64,000 nt of DNA, from assembly GCF_007830315.1 (NCBI RefSeq), contig NZ_VLKJ01000001.1, forward strand, positions 558,001 to 622,000, in the 5' to 3' direction. Under the pieces are notes generated by a model. The model made no database searches and was not told the origin of the DNA. It saw only the letters and a program-made list of their open reading frames with translations. Source of the stretch: Novosphingobium taihuense (GTDB lineage: Bacteria > Pseudomonadota > Alphaproteobacteria > Sphingomonadales > Sphingomonadaceae). A program made the translations under genes and the position numbers. This document shows, piece after piece, positions 61,646-64,000 of this stretch. How positions within the stretch are numbered: position 1 is the stretch's first letter; every line of letters begins with the position of its first letter.

Positions 61646-62836
61646 TTACTTCGTGATCGTGCTGACAACCCCCGAACCGACGGTACGGCCGCCTTCGCGA
61701 ATTGCGAAGCGCAGACCCGGATCCATCGCGATCGGAGCGATCAGCTTGACAGCCAGGGTGACGTTGTCGCCCGGCATGACCATCTCGGTGCCCTCGGGAA
61801 GGATCACTTCGCCGGTCACGTCGGTGGTGCGGAAGTAGAACTGCGGGCGGTAGTTGGCGAAGAACGGCGTGTGACGGCCACCTTCGTCCTTCGACAGCAC
61901 GTAGACCTCAGCCGAGAACTCGGTGTGCGGCTTGACCGAACCGGGCTTGCAGAGAACCTGACCACGCTCGACTTCTTCACGCTTGATGCCACGGATCAGC
62001 GCACCGACGTTGTCGCCGGCTTCGCCCTGGTCGAGCAGCTTGCGGAACATTTCAACGCCGGTCACGGTCGTCTTCATGGTGTCCTTCAGACCCACGATTT
62101 CGACTTCTTCACCAACCTTGACGATGCCGGTTTCGATACGGCCGGTCACCACGGTGCCGCGACCCGAGATCGAGAACACGTCTTCGACGGGCATCAGGAA
62201 CGGCTTGTCGGTCGGGCGCGGCGGCTGCGGGATGTAGCTGTCGACAGCTTCCATCAGCGCATTGATCGAATCGCGACCGATGTTGTCGTCGCGGCCTTCG
62301 AGAGCGGCCAGAGCCGAACCCTTGACGATCGGAATATCGTCGCCCGGGAAGTCGTACGACGAAAGCAGTTCACGAACTTCGAGTTCGACGAGCTCGAGGA
62401 TTTCCTCGTCGTCGACCTGGTCGACCTTGTTCATGTACACGACCAGTGCAGGCACGCCGACCTGGCGAGCGAGCAGGATGTGTTCGCGGGTCTGCGGCAT
62501 CGGGCCGTCAGCAGCGTTCACGACCAGGATCGCGCCGTCCATCTGGGCAGCACCGGTGATCATGTTCTTCACGTAGTCGGCGTGACCCGGGCAGTCGACG
62601 TGCGCGTAGTGACGGTTGGCGGTCTCGTACTCGACGTGTGCGGTCGAGATGGTGATGCCGCGCTCGCGCTCTTCAGGAGCCTTGTCGATGTTCGCGTAGT
62701 CGGTGAACGTCGCGCCACCGGTCTCGGCGAGAACCTTGGTGATTGCGGCGGTCAGCGTGGTCTTGCCGTGGTCGACGTGACCGATGGTGCCGATGTTGCA
62801 GTGCGGCTTGGTCCGCTCAAACTTAGCCTTGGCCAT
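61646..62836 (-). CDS. tuf: Elongation factor Tu
   Basis: Delivers aminoacyl-tRNA to the ribosome. The 396-residue GTPase has G1 GHVDHGKT, the switch I segment ERERGITI, G3 [13 protein letters not shown]4 NKVD and G5 SAL in GSALAALEG, then the two beta-barrel domains. It lies between fusA and rpsJ as in the str operon, 91 nt past fusA. A second tuf copy elsewhere is common but not visible here. Confidence 0.98.
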   Translation of the reverse strand: MAKAKFERTKPHCNIGTIGHVDHGKTTLTAAITKVLAETGGATFTDYANIDKAPEERERGITISTAHVEYETANRHYAHVDCPGHADYVKNMITGAAQMDGAILVVNAADGPMPQTREHILLARQVGVPALVVYMNKVDQVDDEEILELVELEVRELLSSYDFPGDDIPIVKGSALAALEGRDDNIGRDSINALMEAVDSYIPQPPRPTDKPFLMPVEDVFSISGRGTVVTGRIETGIVKVGEEVEIVGLKDTMKTTVTGVEMFRKLLDQGEAGDNVGALIRGIKREEVERGQVLCKPGSVKPHTEFSAEVYVLSKDEGGRHTPFFANYRPQFYFRTTDVTGEVILPEGTEMVMPGDNVTLAVKLIAPIAMDPGLRFAIREGGRTVGSGVVSTITK

Positions 62837-62927
62837 TGTTCAAACCTTCTTTTCAATGTGTGCAGATACTGCGGGAAATGGACGGCACCCGCTGAATCGA
62901 GCGCCGCCCCTAATGCTATCCGTGCTC

Positions 62928-64000
62928 TTATGCAAGCTTCGCCTTGAGCTCGGTCGCGACGTTCGCCGGGACCTCGTCGTAGTGGTCGAAGAACATCGAG
63001 TAGTTTGCACGGCCCTGGGTGAACGAGCGGAGCTGGTTCACGTAGCCGAACATGTTTGCCAGAGGCACCATTGCCACGACGGCCTGGGCATTGCCGCGGC
63101 TGTCGGTGCCCTGGATCTGGCCACGACGGGAGTTGATGTCGCCGATCACGTCGCCGAGATATTCGTCCGGCGTGATCACTTCGACCTTCATGATCGGCTC
63201 GAGCAGCTTGATGCCGGCCTTCTGGGCGGCTTCGCGCATGGCACCGCGGGCGCAGATTTCGAAGGCCAGGGCCGACGAGTCGACGTCGTGGTACGCACCG
63301 TCATAAAGCAGGACTTCGAAGTCGATGATCGGGAAGCCGATCAGCGAGCCCGTCATCGCGGTTTCGCGGAAGCCCTTTTCGATCGCGGGGATATATTCCT
63401 TCGGAATGTTACCGCCCTTGATTTCGTCCTTGAAGACGAAGCCCGAACCGCGCTCGCCCGGTGTGACCTTGACCTTGACGCGGCCGAACTGGCCGGTGCC
63501 GCCCGACTGCTTCTTGTGTGTGTGGTCAAGATCGATCGGCTTGGCGAGGTATTCGCGATAGGCCACCTGCGGCGCACCGACGTTCGCCTCGACCTTGAAC
63601 TCGCGCTTCATGCGGTCGACAAGGATTTCGAGGTGAAGTTCGCCCATGCCCTTGATGATGGTCTGGCCCGATTCGTGGTCGGTCGAGACGCGGAACGAAG
63701 GGTCCTCGGCCGAGAGACGGTTGAGCGCGATGCCCATCTTCTCCTGGTCGGCCTTGGTCTTCGGTTCCACCGACAGTTCGATGACCGGCTCGGGGAATTC
63801 CATGCGCTCGAGGATGATCGGCTGCTTTTCCGAGCACAGGGTGTCGCCCGTGGTCGTCTCCTTGAGACCGGCGATGGCAACGATGTCGCCGGCATAGGCC
63901 GCATCGATGTCTTCACGGTTGTTGGAGTGCATCAGCAGCATGCGGCCGACCTTCTCCTTCTTGTCCTTCACCGAGTTCAGGTAAGTGCCCTTGGTCAGCG
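62928..64000 (-). CDS. fusA: Elongation factor G, C-terminal part (5' end beyond window)
   Basis: About 357 C-terminal residues of the translocation GTPase; the frame continues upstream past the window end (reading [20 protein letters not shown] at the edge), so the G domain is outside. Present are the end of domain II ([26 protein letters not shown]), domain III with [14 protein letters not shown], domain IV with [21 protein letters not shown] and the [24 protein letters not shown] region, and domain V ending in [23 protein letters not shown]. Confidence 0.97.
   Translation of the reverse strand, partial: LTKGTYLNSVKDKKEKVGRMLLMHSNNREDIDAAYAGDIVAIAGLKETTTGDTLCSEKQPIILERMEFPEPVIELSVEPKTKADQEKMGIALNRLSAEDPSFRVSTDHESGQTIIKGMGELHLEILVDRMKREFKVEANVGAPQVAYREYLAKPIDLDHTHKKQSGGTGQFGRVKVKVTPGERGSGFVFKDEIKGGNIPKEYIPAIEKGFRETAMTGSLIGFPIIDFEVLLYDGAYHDVDSSALAFEICARGAMREAAQKAGIKLLEPIMKVEVITPDEYLGDVIGDINSRRGQIQGTDSRGNAQAVVAMVPLANMFGYVNQLRSFTQGRANYSMFFDHYDEVPANVATELKAKLA

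Noticed and set aside
1..64000. Insertion sequence, prophage, integron or CRISPR-Cas
   Set aside because: No transposase, integrase, terminal inverted repeats, phage structural genes or regularly spaced repeats were seen; gene content is core-chromosomal.

Overview
The window is a contiguous stretch of a high-GC alphaproteobacterial chromosome, most likely a sphingomonad (Novosphingobium/Sphingomonas group). This rests on the split F0 ATP-synthase cluster (atpI-atpB-atpE), the lapA-pyrF/trpF/trpB-trpA-accD-folC order, CpdR, a SapC-family protein, perfect GTTC-N7-GTTC (alphaproteobacterial LexA-type) boxes at recA, and the tuf-S10-spc ribosomal cluster. The genus is inferred from remembered protein similarity, not from a search. 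I see no insertion sequence, prophage, CRISPR array or rRNA operon.

Layout. 1-1.24 kb: start of the F0 ATP synthase operon on the minus strand. 1.4-5.4 kb: minus-strand ydbH-ynbE-ydbL set (predicted envelope-spanning lipid transport). 5.5-12.9 kb: mostly plus-strand housekeeping genes (radC, an OatA-like acyltransferase, purB, lapA-pyrF, a GNAT protein, a SIMPL protein, trpF) with a minus-strand entericidin. 13-18.3 kb: a small outer-membrane protein, then trpB, a 96-residue membrane protein wedged between trpB and trpA, trpA, accD and folC. 18.3-26.7 kb: two MFS carriers, rluB-rsmD, secreted proteins of unknown function, a small lipoprotein and a UvrD/PcrA helicase. 26.7-36.6 kb: RhlE-type helicase, FAD-linked oxidase, sapC, a candidate small RNA, N-formylglutamate amidohydrolase, cpdR, tRNA-Val, enoyl-CoA hydratase, icd and a META-like lipoprotein. 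36.8-49.9 kb: CPA2 antiporter, glutaminase, alaS, methyltransferase, GST, recA, a divergent atypical response regulator and its neighbour, gdhA, a periplasmic SRPBCC protein, adk. 49.9-64 kb: secY and the spc, S10 and str ribosomal genes on the minus strand, ending inside fusA at the window edge.

How the genes work together. The trp/accD/folC stretch couples tryptophan synthase subunits to fatty-acid and folate biosynthesis genes. The recA region is an SOS locus: one LexA-type box overlaps the recA -35 element and a second lies in the leader of the divergent regulator. The ribosomal genes follow the classical order, but terminator-like hairpins with T-tracts follow tuf and rpmD, and another hairpin follows rplO, so the cluster may be transcriptionally subdivided.

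Most notable items beyond routine annotation: (1) a roughly 100-nt small RNA candidate at 31446-31547 with its own promoter, a CCTCCTCCC anti-Shine-Dalgarno motif and a strong terminator; (2) an unrecognised two-helix membrane protein translationally coupled to both trpB and trpA; (3) paired SOS boxes between recA and a degenerate receiver/winged-helix regulator that also has a perfect palindrome just before its start; (4) hairpins abutting the lapA-pyrF and trpF starts. Coordinates of start codons were chosen from Shine-Dalgarno spacing and family length; several genes use GTG or TTG.
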